Source of the DNA: Tessaracoccus lacteus
GTDB taxonomy: Bacteria > Actinomycetota > Actinomycetes > Propionibacteriales > Propionibacteriaceae
DNA length: 64,000 nucleotides
Assembly: GCF_029917005.1 (NCBI RefSeq)
Contig: NZ_CP123967.1
Span: forward strand, 434,001 to 498,000
Direction of reading: 5' to 3'
This document shows positions 52,091 through 61,437 of this stretch, in pieces. The first letter of the stretch is position 1, and every line of letters begins with the position of its first letter. The notes below the pieces were generated by a model. It searched no databases. It was not told the DNA's origin and saw only the letters and a list, made by a program, of their open reading frames with translations. A program made the translations under genes and the position numbers.

Positions 52091-53647
52091 ATGCCAGGTC
52101 CCTACGTGATGGGAATCGACTACGGCACGGAGAGCTGCCGGGTCGCGATCTTCGATCTGGTCGGCACGCCGGTCAGCATTGCCGCCACGACCTATGCGAC
52201 GACGCATCCGCGTCCGGGGTGGGCCGAACAGTCGCCCGACGACTGGTACCTCGCTCTGCAGTCCTCTGCCAGACGGGCCATGAACCAGGCCGGGATCAGT
52301 GGCGATGAGGTCGCCGGGATCTCGTACGACGCCACCACGATGACGGTCGTCGCCATGGACCGGGAGGGCAACCACCTCCGTCCCGCGATCATGTGGATGG
52401 ACGTCCGCGCGACCGAGCAGGCGGCCCGCGCACTTACCACCGATCACTGGGCTCGTCTCTACAACGGTGGCGGGACCATGCCGGCTACTGCCGAGTGGTA
52501 TCCGTTCAAGGCCGCCTGGCTGCGAGAACACGAACCCGAGACGTATCGCAACGCCTACCGACTGGTGGACGCGCCGGAGTGGGTGACCTTCAAGCTCACC
52601 GGCGAGTGGACGGTCAACATCAACTCGGCAGCGCAGCGCATGTACTACAACCGTGACCGCGGTGGGTGGCCGGTTGAGTTCTACGAGCACATCGGCTGCG
52701 GCGACGTCTTCGACAAGATCCCCGAGCGGGTCCTCGACCTTGGAGAGCGCGTCGGTGGCCTCACCCCCCGCGCTGCGGAGGATCTCGGCCTGCCTGTCGG
52801 GACACCCGTCGCTCAGGGCCCGGCCGACGCATGGGCCGGCCAGGTCGGCCTGGGCGTGGTCAACCCGGGCAAGATGGCGCTCATCACGGGTTCCTCGCAC
52901 GTCCTCAGTGGCCAGTCCGCCCACTCCGTCCACGGCCCCGGCTTCTTCGGGTCCTACACCGACGGTGTCGTGCCCGGTCAGTACACCGTCGAGGGTGGCC
53001 AGGTCTCGACCGGTTCGGTCATGAAGTGGTTCAAGGACAACTTCGCCCGGGACCTCGTGTCGGCCGCAGACCGCACCGGCGCCAACGTCTACGACGTCCT
53101 GAACGCCGAGAGCTCGCACATCCCCGTCGGGTCCGATGGCCTCATCGTCAACGAGTACTTCCAGGGGAACCGCACGCCGTATACCGACTCCAAGGCGCGA
53201 GGAATCATCTGGGGTCTCTCGTTGGCGCACGGTCCGGCGCACGTCTACCACGCAATCCAGGAGGGGATCTGCTACGGCTCGGCCCACATTCTTCGTGAGA
53301 TGTCTCGGGCCGGCTTCCAGGTCACCGAGCTGGTCGCTGCGGGCGGGATGACCAAGAGCCGCTCGCTGCTGCAGATGCATGCCGACGTGACGGGTATCCC
53401 GATCACGCTCACCCGCGTCGGCGATGCCGTCGCCCTCGGCTCGTCGATGTGCGCCGCCGTCGGGGCAGGGTTCTATGACAACCTGCAGGAGGCGGCCGCC
53501 GGCATGGTTCACGAGGTGGATCAGCTGGTGCCTGACCTCCAACGGCACCTCGACTATTCGTTCTATCTGGATGCCTACTGCGCCGGCTATCCCGCGCTGT
53601 CCGACCAGATCCACAAGATCGTCGACCACGAGGCGGTGCGGGCATGA
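52091..53647 (+). CDS. FGGY-family sugar kinase (ribulokinase-like)
   Basis: 518 residues from the ATG at 52091 (AAAGGAG six bases upstream). The actin-like ATPase fold is visible: MGIDYGTESCRVAIFDLVG (phosphate 1), GISYDATTMTVVAMD and WMDVRATEQAARAL for substrate contacts, GPADAWAGQVGLGVVNPGKMALITGSSHVL (phosphate 2), and VAAGGMTKSRSLLQMHADVTGIPI in the C-terminal lobe. Such proteins phosphorylate a ketose or polyol such as ribulose, xylulose or erythritol. The pattern is closest to ribulokinase/pentulose kinases. ATGA overlap with the next gene. Confidence 0.9.
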   Translation: MPGPYVMGIDYGTESCRVAIFDLVGTPVSIAATTYATTHPRPGWAEQSPDDWYLALQSSARRAMNQAGISGDEVAGISYDATTMTVVAMDREGNHLRPAIMWMDVRATEQAARALTTDHWARLYNGGGTMPATAEWYPFKAAWLREHEPETYRNAYRLVDAPEWVTFKLTGEWTVNINSAAQRMYYNRDRGGWPVEFYEHIGCGDVFDKIPERVLDLGERVGGLTPRAAEDLGLPVGTPVAQGPADAWAGQVGLGVVNPGKMALITGSSHVLSGQSAHSVHGPGFFGSYTDGVVPGQYTVEGGQVSTGSVMKWFKDNFARDLVSAADRTGANVYDVLNAESSHIPVGSDGLIVNEYFQGNRTPYTDSKARGIIWGLSLAHGPAHVYHAIQEGICYGSAHILREMSRAGFQVTELVAAGGMTKSRSLLQMHADVTGIPITLTRVGDAVALGSSMCAAVGAGFYDNLQEAAAGMVHEVDQLVPDLQRHLDYSFYLDAYCAGYPALSDQIHKIVDHEAVRA

Positions 53648-55011
53648 GTGAGCTCATCCAGCAGGCCCTTGCCGCGGCGACGGACACCTCCGAGGTGCTG
53701 ATCGGGCACGGCGTGATCGCTGACCTTCCCGAGGCCTTCCGTCGGGTGTTCGGGGGAGCGACGGCGCTGGTCGTCGCTGACGAGCGGACCAGAGATGCTG
53801 CCGGGCAGGACGTCTGTGGTGTTCTCGCCGCCGCGGGCGTGCCGCTGGCTCCGCCGTTCATCTTTCCCGGAGACCCCGAGCTCTACGCCCGCTACGAGAA
53901 CGCCGAGCTGCTCCGGGACCGGATCGCCGAGGTGGATGCCGTCGTGGTGGCGGTGGGGGCCGGCACCCTGAACGACCTGGCCAAGCGTGCCTGCGGAGAG
54001 CTGGGCCGCCGTTACGTCGTGGTGGGCACCGCCGCGTCGATGGACGGGTACACGGCCTTCGGCGCCTCGATTGCGGTCGACGGCTACAAGCAGACGCTCG
54101 ACTGCCCTGCCCCGGCGGTGGCGGTCGCCGACCTCGACGTGATGGCGTCGGCGCCCTCGGCGATGACGGCTTCTGGGTACGGTGACCTGCTCGGCAAGCT
54201 CCCGGCCGGAGCCGACTGGCTCCTGGCGGACCTGGTTGGGGCGGAGGCGATCGACACGAACGTCTGGGACCTCGTCCAGGGCCCGCTCCGTGGTGCCCTG
54301 CAGCGGCCCGCGGCGCTGGCCTCCGGCGACTCGGACGCCCTTGGCCAGCTGGCCGAGGGTCTGGTGATGTCCGGTCTAGCCATGCAGGCCTACCACGGCT
54401 CCCGGCCGGCCTCCGGATCGGAGCACCTCTTCTCTCACCTGTGGGAGATGGAGGGCCATGGAGTCGACGTGACGCCGCGTCGGCTGTCGCACGGGTTCAA
54501 GGTGGCGGTCGGGAGCGTGGCCATCTCCGCGCTCTACGAGGAACTGCTCGCTGACGATCTCACCTCCCTCGATATCGACGGAGCCGTCCGGGCCTGGCCC
54601 GGACGCGACGAGATGGAGCTCCTCGTTCTTTCGCAGCACCGGCGACCGGGCCTGCGCGAGGCTGCGGTCCAGCAGACCATGTCCAAGTACGTCGATGGGA
54701 CGAGTGTCGGCCGACGCCTCGAGACCCTCGCACAGGGGTGGCCGACTCTGTCAGCCCGGCTGCGCGAGCATCTGATACCCGCCGACACGCTGCAGGCCAT
54801 GCTCCGGGCCGCTGGCGCCCCGGCCCACCCGGATGAGATCGGACTCGACTGGGACGCGTTCCGCGCCACTTACGTCCGCAGTCAACTCATCCGGTCCCGG
54901 TACACCATCCTCGACACGCTGGCAGAGGCAAACCTGCTGGACTACTTCACTGACCGGCTGTTCTCGCCCAGCGGCTTCTGGGGGGCCCAGGGATCTGTGA
55001 GGGCCGCATGA
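53644..55011 (+). CDS. Iron-dependent polyol-phosphate dehydrogenase (glycerol-1-phosphate dehydrogenase/AraM family)
   Basis: 455 residues. VLIGHGVIADLPEAFRRVF and VVAVGAGTLNDLAKRACGELGRRYVVVGTAASMDGYTAFGASI show the NAD(P)-binding and metal-site features of the Fe-ADH_2 branch (EgsA/AraM). SEHLFSHLWEMEGHGVDVTPRRLSHG supplies two His metal ligands. AraM of Bacillus makes sn-glycerol-1-phosphate; relatives in sugar operons may reduce or oxidise other polyol phosphates. ATGA overlaps at both ends tie it to the kinase and transketolase. Confidence 0.85.
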   Translation: MSELIQQALAAATDTSEVLIGHGVIADLPEAFRRVFGGATALVVADERTRDAAGQDVCGVLAAAGVPLAPPFIFPGDPELYARYENAELLRDRIAEVDAVVVAVGAGTLNDLAKRACGELGRRYVVVGTAASMDGYTAFGASIAVDGYKQTLDCPAPAVAVADLDVMASAPSAMTASGYGDLLGKLPAGADWLLADLVGAEAIDTNVWDLVQGPLRGALQRPAALASGDSDALGQLAEGLVMSGLAMQAYHGSRPASGSEHLFSHLWEMEGHGVDVTPRRLSHGFKVAVGSVAISALYEELLADDLTSLDIDGAVRAWPGRDEMELLVLSQHRRPGLREAAVQQTMSKYVDGTSVGRRLETLAQGWPTLSARLREHLIPADTLQAMLRAAGAPAHPDEIGLDWDAFRATYVRSQLIRSRYTILDTLAEANLLDYFTDRLFSPSGFWGAQGSVRAA

Positions 55012-57092
55012 GTGCGCTGAACTGGACGGACACGGACAGGGCTGCGGTCGACGCGGCCAGGGTGCTCGCCGCCGATGCGGTGGAGAAGGCCGGCAACGGC
55101 CATCCGGGAACGGCGATTTCGCTCGCCCCCGTCGCCCATCTGCTCTACCAGAAGGTCATGGTGGGTGATCCCTCTGATCCGCGATGGCTCGGCCGGGACC
55201 GCTTCGTGCTGTCGGCCGGGCACTCCTCCCTGACCCAGTACTGTCAGCTTTTCCTTGCCGGGTACGGGCTGGAGCTCGACGACCTCAGGGCGCTCAGGAC
55301 CGAGGGTTCCCTGACGCCGGGGCATCCCGAGTATGGACACACCGCAGGGGTCGAGTGCACGACGGGGCCCCTGGGTGCCGGCATCGCGATGGCAGTCGGC
55401 TTCGCGATGGCCGCCCGCCGGGCGCGTGGGCTGTTCGAGCCGGAGGCCGCCCCCGGCACGTCCGTGTTCGACCATATGGTCTACGCACTTGCTGGCGATG
55501 GTTGTTTCCAGGAGGGCGTCTCCGGCGAGGCCTCCTCGCTGGCTGGCGCGCAGAAGCTGGGCAACCTCGTGGTCATCTACGACGACAACCGCATCACGAT
55601 CGAGGGCGAGACCCAGATCGCCTTCACCGAGGACGTCGCCGCCCGCTATGAGGCGTACGGCTGGCATGTGGCGCACGTGGACTGGACCCAGGGAGGGGCC
55701 GGCTACTCGGAGGACGTCGACGCGCTGTACAAGGCCATCGACGAGGCGAAGGCGGTGACGGACAGGCCCTCCCTGATCCGGCTGTCGACGCTCATCGGAT
55801 GGCCGCTCCCGACCAGGGCCGGCCATCACAGCGTGCACGGCGCCGCTCTGGGTGCCGAGGAGATCGCCGGCCTGAAGGCCCGCCTCGGGCTCGATCCGAC
55901 CCGGAGCTTCGCCGTCCCGGCGGACCTCGTGGCGAGGACCAGAGCGAATGCGGCGTCGCGGGCGGCTGAGGCACGGGGCGCGTGGCAGGCCCGTTTCGAC
56001 GCATGGCGCACCGCGCACCCCGACAAGGCTGCACTCCTCGACCGCATCCTTGCTGGGGAGCATCCCGACCTCGGGGTGGCACTGCCGTCGTTCCCCGAGG
56101 GAAGGAAGTCGACGAGGGCTGCCTCGGGCGAGGTGCTGACCGCAATCGCGGATGCGGTCCCGGAGCTGTGGGGCGGATCTGCCGACCTCGCAGGGTCGAA
56201 CAACACGACCATGCGCGGCCAACGCTCCTTCCTCCCGCCCGAACACGCGTCCGCCGACGTCGTCGGCGACTACAACGGCCGGACCCTGCACTTCGGTATC
56301 CGCGAGCACGCGATGGGCAACATCCTCAACGCCATCAACATCGACGGCCTGACGCGGGCCTACGGCGGCACCTTCCTCGTCTTTGCCGACTACATGCGTC
56401 CGGCGGTGCGGCTGGCCGCTCTCCAGAAGTCGCCCACCATCTTCGTGTGGACGCACGATTCGATCGGCGTTGGCGAGGATGGGCCGACGCACCAGCCGAT
56501 CGAACACCTCGCCAGCCTGCGTGCCATTCCTGGCCTGGACGTGATCCGCCCCGCCGACGCCAACGAGACCGCTCAGGCCTGGGCCGAGGTACTGCGACAC
56601 ACCGACAGGCCGAGCGCGCTGATCCTCTCCCGGCAGGATCTGCCAGTCACCGCCCGTGGAGCGGGCGCCGCTGCTCCTGCCGAGCTGACCGTCCGCGGCG
56701 GCTACACCCTGTTCGACGCGGACGGGGAGCTCGAGGTGGTCCTCGTGGCAACCGGGTCCGAGGTCGCTCTCGCCGTCGAGGCCAGGGACCTGCTGCAGGC
56801 CCAGGGCATCGGGACGCGCGTCGTGTCGATGCCCTGCCGGGAGTGGTTCGACCATCAGCCAGCCGCATACCGGGCTGAGGTCCTGCCCGAGGCGGTGGCG
56901 AGGGTCTCGGTCGAGGCGGGCATCGCTCTGGGCTGGCGCGAGGTCGTCGGCGCCACGGGGGAGATCGTCTCCATCGATCACTTCGGCGAGTCGGCCCCCG
57001 GGGCGGCGCTGTTCGCCAAGTACGGGTTCACGGCGGGGAATGTGGCGGAACGGGCGAAGGCTGCGATCTCCCGAACCACGTGTGCTGTGTGA
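55008..57092 (+). CDS. Transketolase
   Basis: 694 residues, full length single-chain form. The thiamine-diphosphate motif is GDGCFQEGVSGEASSLAGAQKLGNLVVIYDDNRITIEG. HGAALGAEEIAGLK, WGGSADLAGSNNT, HFGIREHAMGNILNAI (with the catalytic Glu) and DSIGVGEDGPTHQPIEHLASLRAIP are standard. It transfers two-carbon units between ketose and aldose phosphates, sending C4-C6 products into central metabolism. It is a pathway-specific copy placed last in the operon. No transaldolase accompanies it. Confidence 0.95.
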   Translation: MSALNWTDTDRAAVDAARVLAADAVEKAGNGHPGTAISLAPVAHLLYQKVMVGDPSDPRWLGRDRFVLSAGHSSLTQYCQLFLAGYGLELDDLRALRTEGSLTPGHPEYGHTAGVECTTGPLGAGIAMAVGFAMAARRARGLFEPEAAPGTSVFDHMVYALAGDGCFQEGVSGEASSLAGAQKLGNLVVIYDDNRITIEGETQIAFTEDVAARYEAYGWHVAHVDWTQGGAGYSEDVDALYKAIDEAKAVTDRPSLIRLSTLIGWPLPTRAGHHSVHGAALGAEEIAGLKARLGLDPTRSFAVPADLVARTRANAASRAAEARGAWQARFDAWRTAHPDKAALLDRILAGEHPDLGVALPSFPEGRKSTRAASGEVLTAIADAVPELWGGSADLAGSNNTTMRGQRSFLPPEHASADVVGDYNGRTLHFGIREHAMGNILNAINIDGLTRAYGGTFLVFADYMRPAVRLAALQKSPTIFVWTHDSIGVGEDGPTHQPIEHLASLRAIPGLDVIRPADANETAQAWAEVLRHTDRPSALILSRQDLPVTARGAGAAAPAELTVRGGYTLFDADGELEVVLVATGSEVALAVEARDLLQAQGIGTRVVSMPCREWFDHQPAAYRAEVLPEAVARVSVEAGIALGWREVVGATGEIVSIDHFGESAPGAALFAKYGFTAGNVAERAKAAISRTTCAV

Positions 57093-57116
57093 TGGGTCCG
57101 ACAGGAAGGAGCCGCC

Positions 57117-57659
57117 ATGGCCAGGATCGTCTACGGGATGAACCAGTCGCTGGACGGGTACGTGGACCACGACCGGTTCGGCCCCGACGAGACGCTGTTT
57201 AGGCACTTCGTCGACGAGGTCGGCTCGCAGGCCGGCTGCCTCTACGGCCGCACCATGTACTCCCTGATGCGGTACTGGGACGACGACGATCCCGGCTGGA
57301 GCGACGACGAGCGCGCCTACGCGACCGCCTGGCGTGCGCTGCCCAAGTGGGTGGTCTCCGGCACGCTGGCCGACGTCGGCCCCAACGCCACGCTCATCCG
57401 GGGTGACCTCTCGGAGGTCGTGCGCCGGCTGAAGGAGGACGTCGACGGGGAGATCGAGGTCGCCGGGCCGGTGCTGGCGTCCGGCCTCGGGCGCCTCGGC
57501 CTCATCGACGAGTACCGCATCTACCTGCACCCCGTCGTCCTCGGCCACGGGACCCCCTTCTTCAACGGCTTCCGGCCGGAGCTGCGCCTCACCGGCCACG
57601 AGCAGATCGGCGATCGCGCGCTGAAGCTGACGTTCGAGCCGACGGACGGGGGAGCGTGA
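57117..57659 (+). CDS. Dihydrofolate reductase-like (RibD C-terminal domain) protein
   Basis: 180 residues of the RibD_C/YyaP group. MARIVYGMNQSLDGYVDHDR is the DHFR-like start, LYGRTMYSLMRYW follows, KWVVSGTL is the NADPH region, and EIEVAGPVLASGLGRLGLIDEYRIYLHPVVLGHGTPFF is the family's C-terminal hallmark. Actinobacteria have many such enzymes with no known substrate; they may reduce pterin- or flavin-like compounds. The start follows AGGAGCC. GTGA overlap with the next small membrane protein. Confidence 0.88.
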   Translation: MARIVYGMNQSLDGYVDHDRFGPDETLFRHFVDEVGSQAGCLYGRTMYSLMRYWDDDDPGWSDDERAYATAWRALPKWVVSGTLADVGPNATLIRGDLSEVVRRLKEDVDGEIEVAGPVLASGLGRLGLIDEYRIYLHPVVLGHGTPFFNGFRPELRLTGHEQIGDRALKLTFEPTDGGA

Positions 57660-57889
57660 TTCGCGGCGGTGGGATGGTCGCGGTCGGGCTGCTCTGCGCG
57701 GCGACGGGCACCCTCCTGTTCTTCATGGCGGGGATGGCGGCCTTCGACTGGCTGGAGAACGCCGAGGGTGGGCCGTGGCCACTGGAGTTATGGATCTCCC
57801 TCGCGGGCGCCGTGCTCGCCTTCGGCGGCGGGATGGCCGCGCTGTTCGGCCTCAGCGAGCGGCTCGTCAGGCGCGAGCTGGTCCGCTGA
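57656..57889 (+). CDS. Small two-helix membrane protein, function unknown
   Basis: 77 residues from a GTG at 57656 that overlaps the stop codon of the DHFR-like gene. Two hydrophobic helices, MVAVGLLCAATGTLLFFMAGMAAF and LWISLAGAVLAFGGGMAALFGL, with a short acidic loop and a basic C-terminus (ERLVRRELVR). No family recognised. Its 3' end runs 23 bases into the convergent ABC ATPase gene. Confidence 0.6.
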   Translation: MIRGGGMVAVGLLCAATGTLLFFMAGMAAFDWLENAEGGPWPLELWISLAGAVLAFGGGMAALFGLSERLVRRELVR

Positions 57890-58868
57890 CCGCCGCCGGG
57901 CCGCCCGCGCGCTCCTCGGCGGTGACGAGGTTGACGAACACGTCCTCGATCGACGGCTCGACGGGCGTTACGGCCGCGTCGGCGAACCCCACCCCGGCGA
58001 GCCGCTCCAGGAGCTGTTTGCCCGTTACGGCCGAGTCCCGCGGCAGGACGGCGTGCAGGGTCGCGCCCGACAGGTAGGCGTCGTCGACCCAGTCCTCGGC
58101 CTCCAGCCAGCTGAGGGCGGCGTCGACATCGGTGAGCGTGACATCGAAGATCGGCCGACCGTGCCCGGCCCGCAGCTCGGCGGGGCTCCCGTCGGCGATT
58201 AGTCGGCCCCGGTAGATGAACGCGAGCCGATCGCAGTAGGCGGCCTCGTCCATGTAGTGCGTCGTCACGAACAGCGTGACGCCGCGGCCGGCCAGCTCGT
58301 AGAGCAGGTCCCAGAACTGGCGACGTGCGACGGGATCGACACCGGAGGTGGGCTCGTCGAGGAACAGCAGCTCGGGGTCGTGGATGGTGGCCGTCCCGAG
58401 GGCGAGCCGCTGCCGCCAGCCAACCGACAGGTTGCGGGTCAGCTCCTTCTCGCGCCCGACGAGGTCGGCCATCTGGAGCACGTAGTCGCGCTGCTCGAGG
58501 AACCGGTCGGCCGGGAGCTGGTACACGCCGGCGTAGAACCGGAGGTTCTGCTCGACCGTGAGGTCCTCGAACAGCGCGAACTTCTGGCTCATGTACCCGA
58601 TCCGCGGCGCGACCCTGCGACTGTGCCGGACGACATCCTCGCCCAACACCCGGACACGGCCGGCGGTGGGGCGCAGGGTCCCGGTCAGCATCCGGATGGT
58701 CGTGGTCTTGCCCGAGCCGTTCGGGCCCAGGAAGCCGAAGATCTGGCCGCGGGGCACGTCGAGGTCGATGTGATCGACGGCGGTGAAGCCGCCGAAGGTC
58801 TTCGTCAGCCCCCGGACGTTGACGGCGGTCCCCGCGGGGAGCGTCGGCAGCTCTGTTGTGGTGGTCAC
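57867..58868 (-). CDS. ABC-2-type exporter ATP-binding protein
   Basis: 333 residues. Walker A GPNGSGKTT, signature LSVGWRQRLALG and Walker B LFLDEPTSGVDPVARR are clear, with His switch VTTHYMDEAAYC. The first ~220 residues form the ATPase; the C-terminal ~100 (LSWLEAEDWVDDAYLSGATLHAVLP...) match the extension of DrrA-type drug/lipid exporters. The ATPase would power the export channel next door, but that permease is cut in half, so the exporter is probably dead. Convergent 3' overlap with the small membrane protein gene. Confidence 0.9.
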   Translation of the reverse strand: MTTTTELPTLPAGTAVNVRGLTKTFGGFTAVDHIDLDVPRGQIFGFLGPNGSGKTTTIRMLTGTLRPTAGRVRVLGEDVVRHSRRVAPRIGYMSQKFALFEDLTVEQNLRFYAGVYQLPADRFLEQRDYVLQMADLVGREKELTRNLSVGWRQRLALGTATIHDPELLFLDEPTSGVDPVARRQFWDLLYELAGRGVTLFVTTHYMDEAAYCDRLAFIYRGRLIADGSPAELRAGHGRPIFDVTLTDVDAALSWLEAEDWVDDAYLSGATLHAVLPRDSAVTGKQLLERLAGVGFADAAVTPVEPSIEDVFVNLVTAEERAGGPAAVSGPARA

Positions 58869-58875
58869 GGCTCTC

Positions 58876-59412
58876 CTATGAGGTGATCCGGCGACGGGTG
58901 GCGAGGACGGCGGAGGTGAAGATCACGATGCCGAACACCGCGAGGATGCTGAGCGGCTGGGCGAGGTCCGCGAAGCCAGCGCCCTTGACGAAGCTGCCGC
59001 GCAGCACCTCGAGGATGTAGGTCATCGGGATGCAGGCGCTGATCGCCTGCATCCAGCCTGGCATCGCCTCGACGGGGAAGATGAACCCGGACAGGATCAT
59101 GAACGGCATCATCAGGAACACCATGACCTGCCGGGCCTGCTGGCGGGTGCTCGCCAGCAGGGAGACGAGCAGCCCGAGGCCGATGCTCGTCAGCATGAAC
59201 AGCAGCATGCCGACGGCCACGACCGCCACGTTGCCGTTGAACGGGACCTTGAACCAGCCGATGCCGACGCTGGCGACCAGCACCATCTGCACGACGGCCA
59301 GCAGCGCGTAGGGGGTGATCTTGCCGATGATGTACTCGCCGGCCCGGATGGGCGTGACGAACATCTGCTCCAGCGTGCCCGCCTCACGCTCCTTCACGAC
59401 GGCCTGGCTCAT
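58876..59412 (-). pseudogene. ABC-2 exporter permease, N-terminal half deleted
   Basis: 178 codons remain of a normally ~370-residue permease. VVKEREAGTLEQMFVTPIRAGEYIIGKITPYALLAVVQMV is the conserved mid-protein segment of the ABC-2 (DrrB/YadH-like) family, followed by the last four membrane helices (ILSGFIFPVEAMPGWMQAISACIPMTYILEVLRG). The N-terminal ~190 residues are gone. The junction lies at about 59410-59425, where the sequence changes to an ISL3 transposase. The stop codon of the transposase overlaps its first ATG (TAATG), so translation could still happen. Confidence 0.85.
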
Positions 59413-59909
59413 TACACACCGTGCAACCTGGTCGGGTCGTCGATCAGGACCCGCTTGCCTTCAGCCAGGACCGCCGTGTTGGCGGTGTTCCACGACACCC
59501 CCAGCCCTTCGGCGACGCGGGCGAGGGTGAGATGCTGAACTACCAGGCCCTCCAACGCCCACCGCAGCCCGCGGCGTGACAGCTTCGCTCGCGGTTCCGC
59601 GGCGAGGCTGGTGTCTTGCCGCCACACATGCCCGCAGCCCGTGCAACGGTCGCGACGGATCGTGACCAGCAACGTGGTCGGCCGCCAGCCGAACGGCTCA
59701 TGCGCCAACGCCCGCGACACGGAGTCACGCGCGATGCCCTCGCAGCCGCAGCGTCGGCACCACTGATCCGGGTCCACGACCCGGCAGGCGAGGACCGCGC
59801 GGCCAGGCTCCAGCAGTTGGCCGCTGACCTCCAGGCCGAGCTCATCGAGCCGACACAACGAGGACAGGTCAGGGCAGGCGAACCCCGCCACAGGGGTAGC
59901 ATCAGACAC
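59412..59909 (-). pseudogene. ISL3-family transposase, N-terminal fragment
   Basis: 165 codons. The N-terminal zinc-ribbon portion is clear: WCRRCGCEGIARDS and RDRCTGCGHVWRQDT hold four-Cys motifs, followed by the HTH (LTLARVAEGLGVSWNTANTAVL) and LIDDPTRL. The DDE catalytic domain is missing; the reading frame ends at the junction with the ABC permease. Upstream to ~60019 the DNA includes a terminal-inverted-repeat-like end (GGCTCATCACAGATGAGG on the minus strand). A deletion has joined the two halves. Confidence 0.85.
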
Positions 59910-60020
59910 GTCGGGGTCTTCCAGATGGGCAGCGTGAGAACTTCCACCATCGGGAGACCTCGACCCCTACCCGGCCCGACGCGCCGGACAGCCCCCTACA
60001 CCCTCATCTGTGATGAGCCG

Positions 60021-61142
60021 GTATTCAACAAGCCTCTACCGCAGGACCAGAGCAAGCTCGAGGGCGTTTTCTCGATGCTGGCCGAGCGCGGCAGGGTGTT
60101 GGTGATTGTCGATCAGCCGAACACGATCGGCGCACTGCCCATCGCTGTGGCAAGGTCGATGGGCATCCAGGTCGCCTACCTGCCAGGACTCGCGATGCGC
60201 AGGGCAGCGGACCTCTACCCGGGCAGCGCGAAGACCGACGCGCGCGACGCGTTCATCATCGCGGACGCTGCCCGAACGATGCCCCACACCCTTCGCCGGG
60301 TCGACCTCGGCGAAGATGCCCTGGCCGAGCTGAAGGTTCTGGTCGGGTTCGACGAGGACCTTGCGGCGGAAGCAACACGATTGGCGAACCGGATCCGTGG
60401 ACTCCTCACGCAGATCCATCCCGCACTCGAACGCGTAGTCGGACCCCGCTTGGCCACAAAGCAGGGCCTCGCCGTGATCGAACAGCTCGGCGGCCCACAA
60501 GGCATCAGCGCAGTCTCGAGGGCAAAGCTGCTGCGGATCGTCAGCCATGCCAACCCGCGACACGCCCAAGACTTCGTCGACGCGATCTCCCACGCCTTGT
60601 CCGAGCAGACCGTTGTTGTCGCCGGCACCACCGCCGCTGAGCAGGTCCTCCCGAAGCTCGCAGCTGCCCTGCGTCAGACGCTGCAGCAGCGCTCCGAGTT
60701 GGCCGCGCAAGTCGAGAAGGTCGTTGATGCGCACCCTCTTGCCAAGGTCCTGATCTCGATGCCAGGCGTCGGGGTCAGGACCGCTGCACGGATCCTCCTC
60801 GACGTCGGCGACGCCTCGCTGTTCCCGACCGCGGGACACCTGGCTGCCTACGCCGGCCTCTCACCCGTCACCCACCGATCCGGAACCAGCATCCGAGGCG
60901 AATACCCAGCCAGATCAGGAAACAAGCACCTCAAACGAGCCCTGTTCCTCTCAGCGTTCGCCGCGCTCCGATCCGACCCCGCCAGCAGGGCCTACTACGA
61001 CCGGAAGCGAGCCCAAGGCAAGAAACACAACGCCGCACTGATCTGCCTGTCCCGACGCCGCATCGATGCCCTGTTCGCCATGCTCAGAAACCGAGAGCCC
61101 TACCGGACCCCCAACCCGACACCCCAGCCCCTCGCAGCTTGA
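60021..61142 (+). pseudogene. IS110-family transposase, N-terminally truncated
   Basis: 373 codons remain. VFNKPLPQDQSKLEGVFSMLAERGRVLVIVDQPNTIGALPIAVARSMG and KTDARDAFIIADAARTMPHTLR belong to the DEDD (RuvC-like) catalytic domain. MPGVGVRTAARILLDVGD and HLAAYAGLSPVTHRSGTS belong to the Transposase_20 domain with the essential Ser. The first ~30 residues, including the first catalytic Asp, are missing. The upstream frame is only the reverse of the ISL3 gene. Transposition from this copy is unlikely. Confidence 0.9.
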
Positions 61143-61336
61143 CGAGAACCATAGGGACACCCCCCCCGCTGCGGCACTGGCAACTTCGGTGCGTTTCGTG
61201 GTGGAACTGACGATCGGTGACGCCCACCCCAACATGAGACGGAGCCTTGCCGATCAGGTCAAGCCAGCGTTGGATGGGTTGATCAGCGCCTTTGAGGTTC
61301 CCCCAGAGCGTGGAGGCATCAGCATTGGGGATTGAG

Positions 61337-61437
61337 ATGCCAGAGAAGCGACAGAAGTACGACCGTGAGTTCCGGTGAGGACGCGGTGCGGATCGTGGAG
61401 GAGACAGGGAAGCCGATCGCGCAGGTCGCAGGTGACC
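61337..61437 (+). pseudogene. IS3-family OrfA fragment, frameshifted
   Basis: MPEKRQKYDREFR followed, after a shift at about 61375, by DAVRIVEETGKPIAQVAGD is the start of a typical IS3 OrfA (MPxKRRKYDPEFRxGAVRIVRETGKPIAQVA). It breaks off after about 35 codons. The rest of the gap 61143-61649 has a C8 tract at ~61159, an unassigned frame with DQVKPALDGLISAFE (61195-61335) and a terminator. Confidence 0.75.

Noticed and set aside
54942-57599. 885-codon minus-strand frame opposite the dehydrogenase and transketolase genes
   Set aside because: It lies antisense to a textbook transketolase and has no recognisable motif.
57656-57889. Small membrane protein considered spurious because it overlaps the ABC ATPase
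   Set aside because: Doubt rejected: two clean hydrophobic helices and GTGA coupling favour a real gene, so it is kept with reduced confidence.
59616-60020. N-terminal extension of the IS110 reading frame
   Set aside because: These codons are the reverse complement of the ISL3 fragment; IS110 similarity starts only at 60021.
61195-61335. Frame with DQVKPALDGLISAFE between the IS fragments as a gene
   Set aside because: Too short, no start with a ribosome site and no recognisable family; treated as debris.
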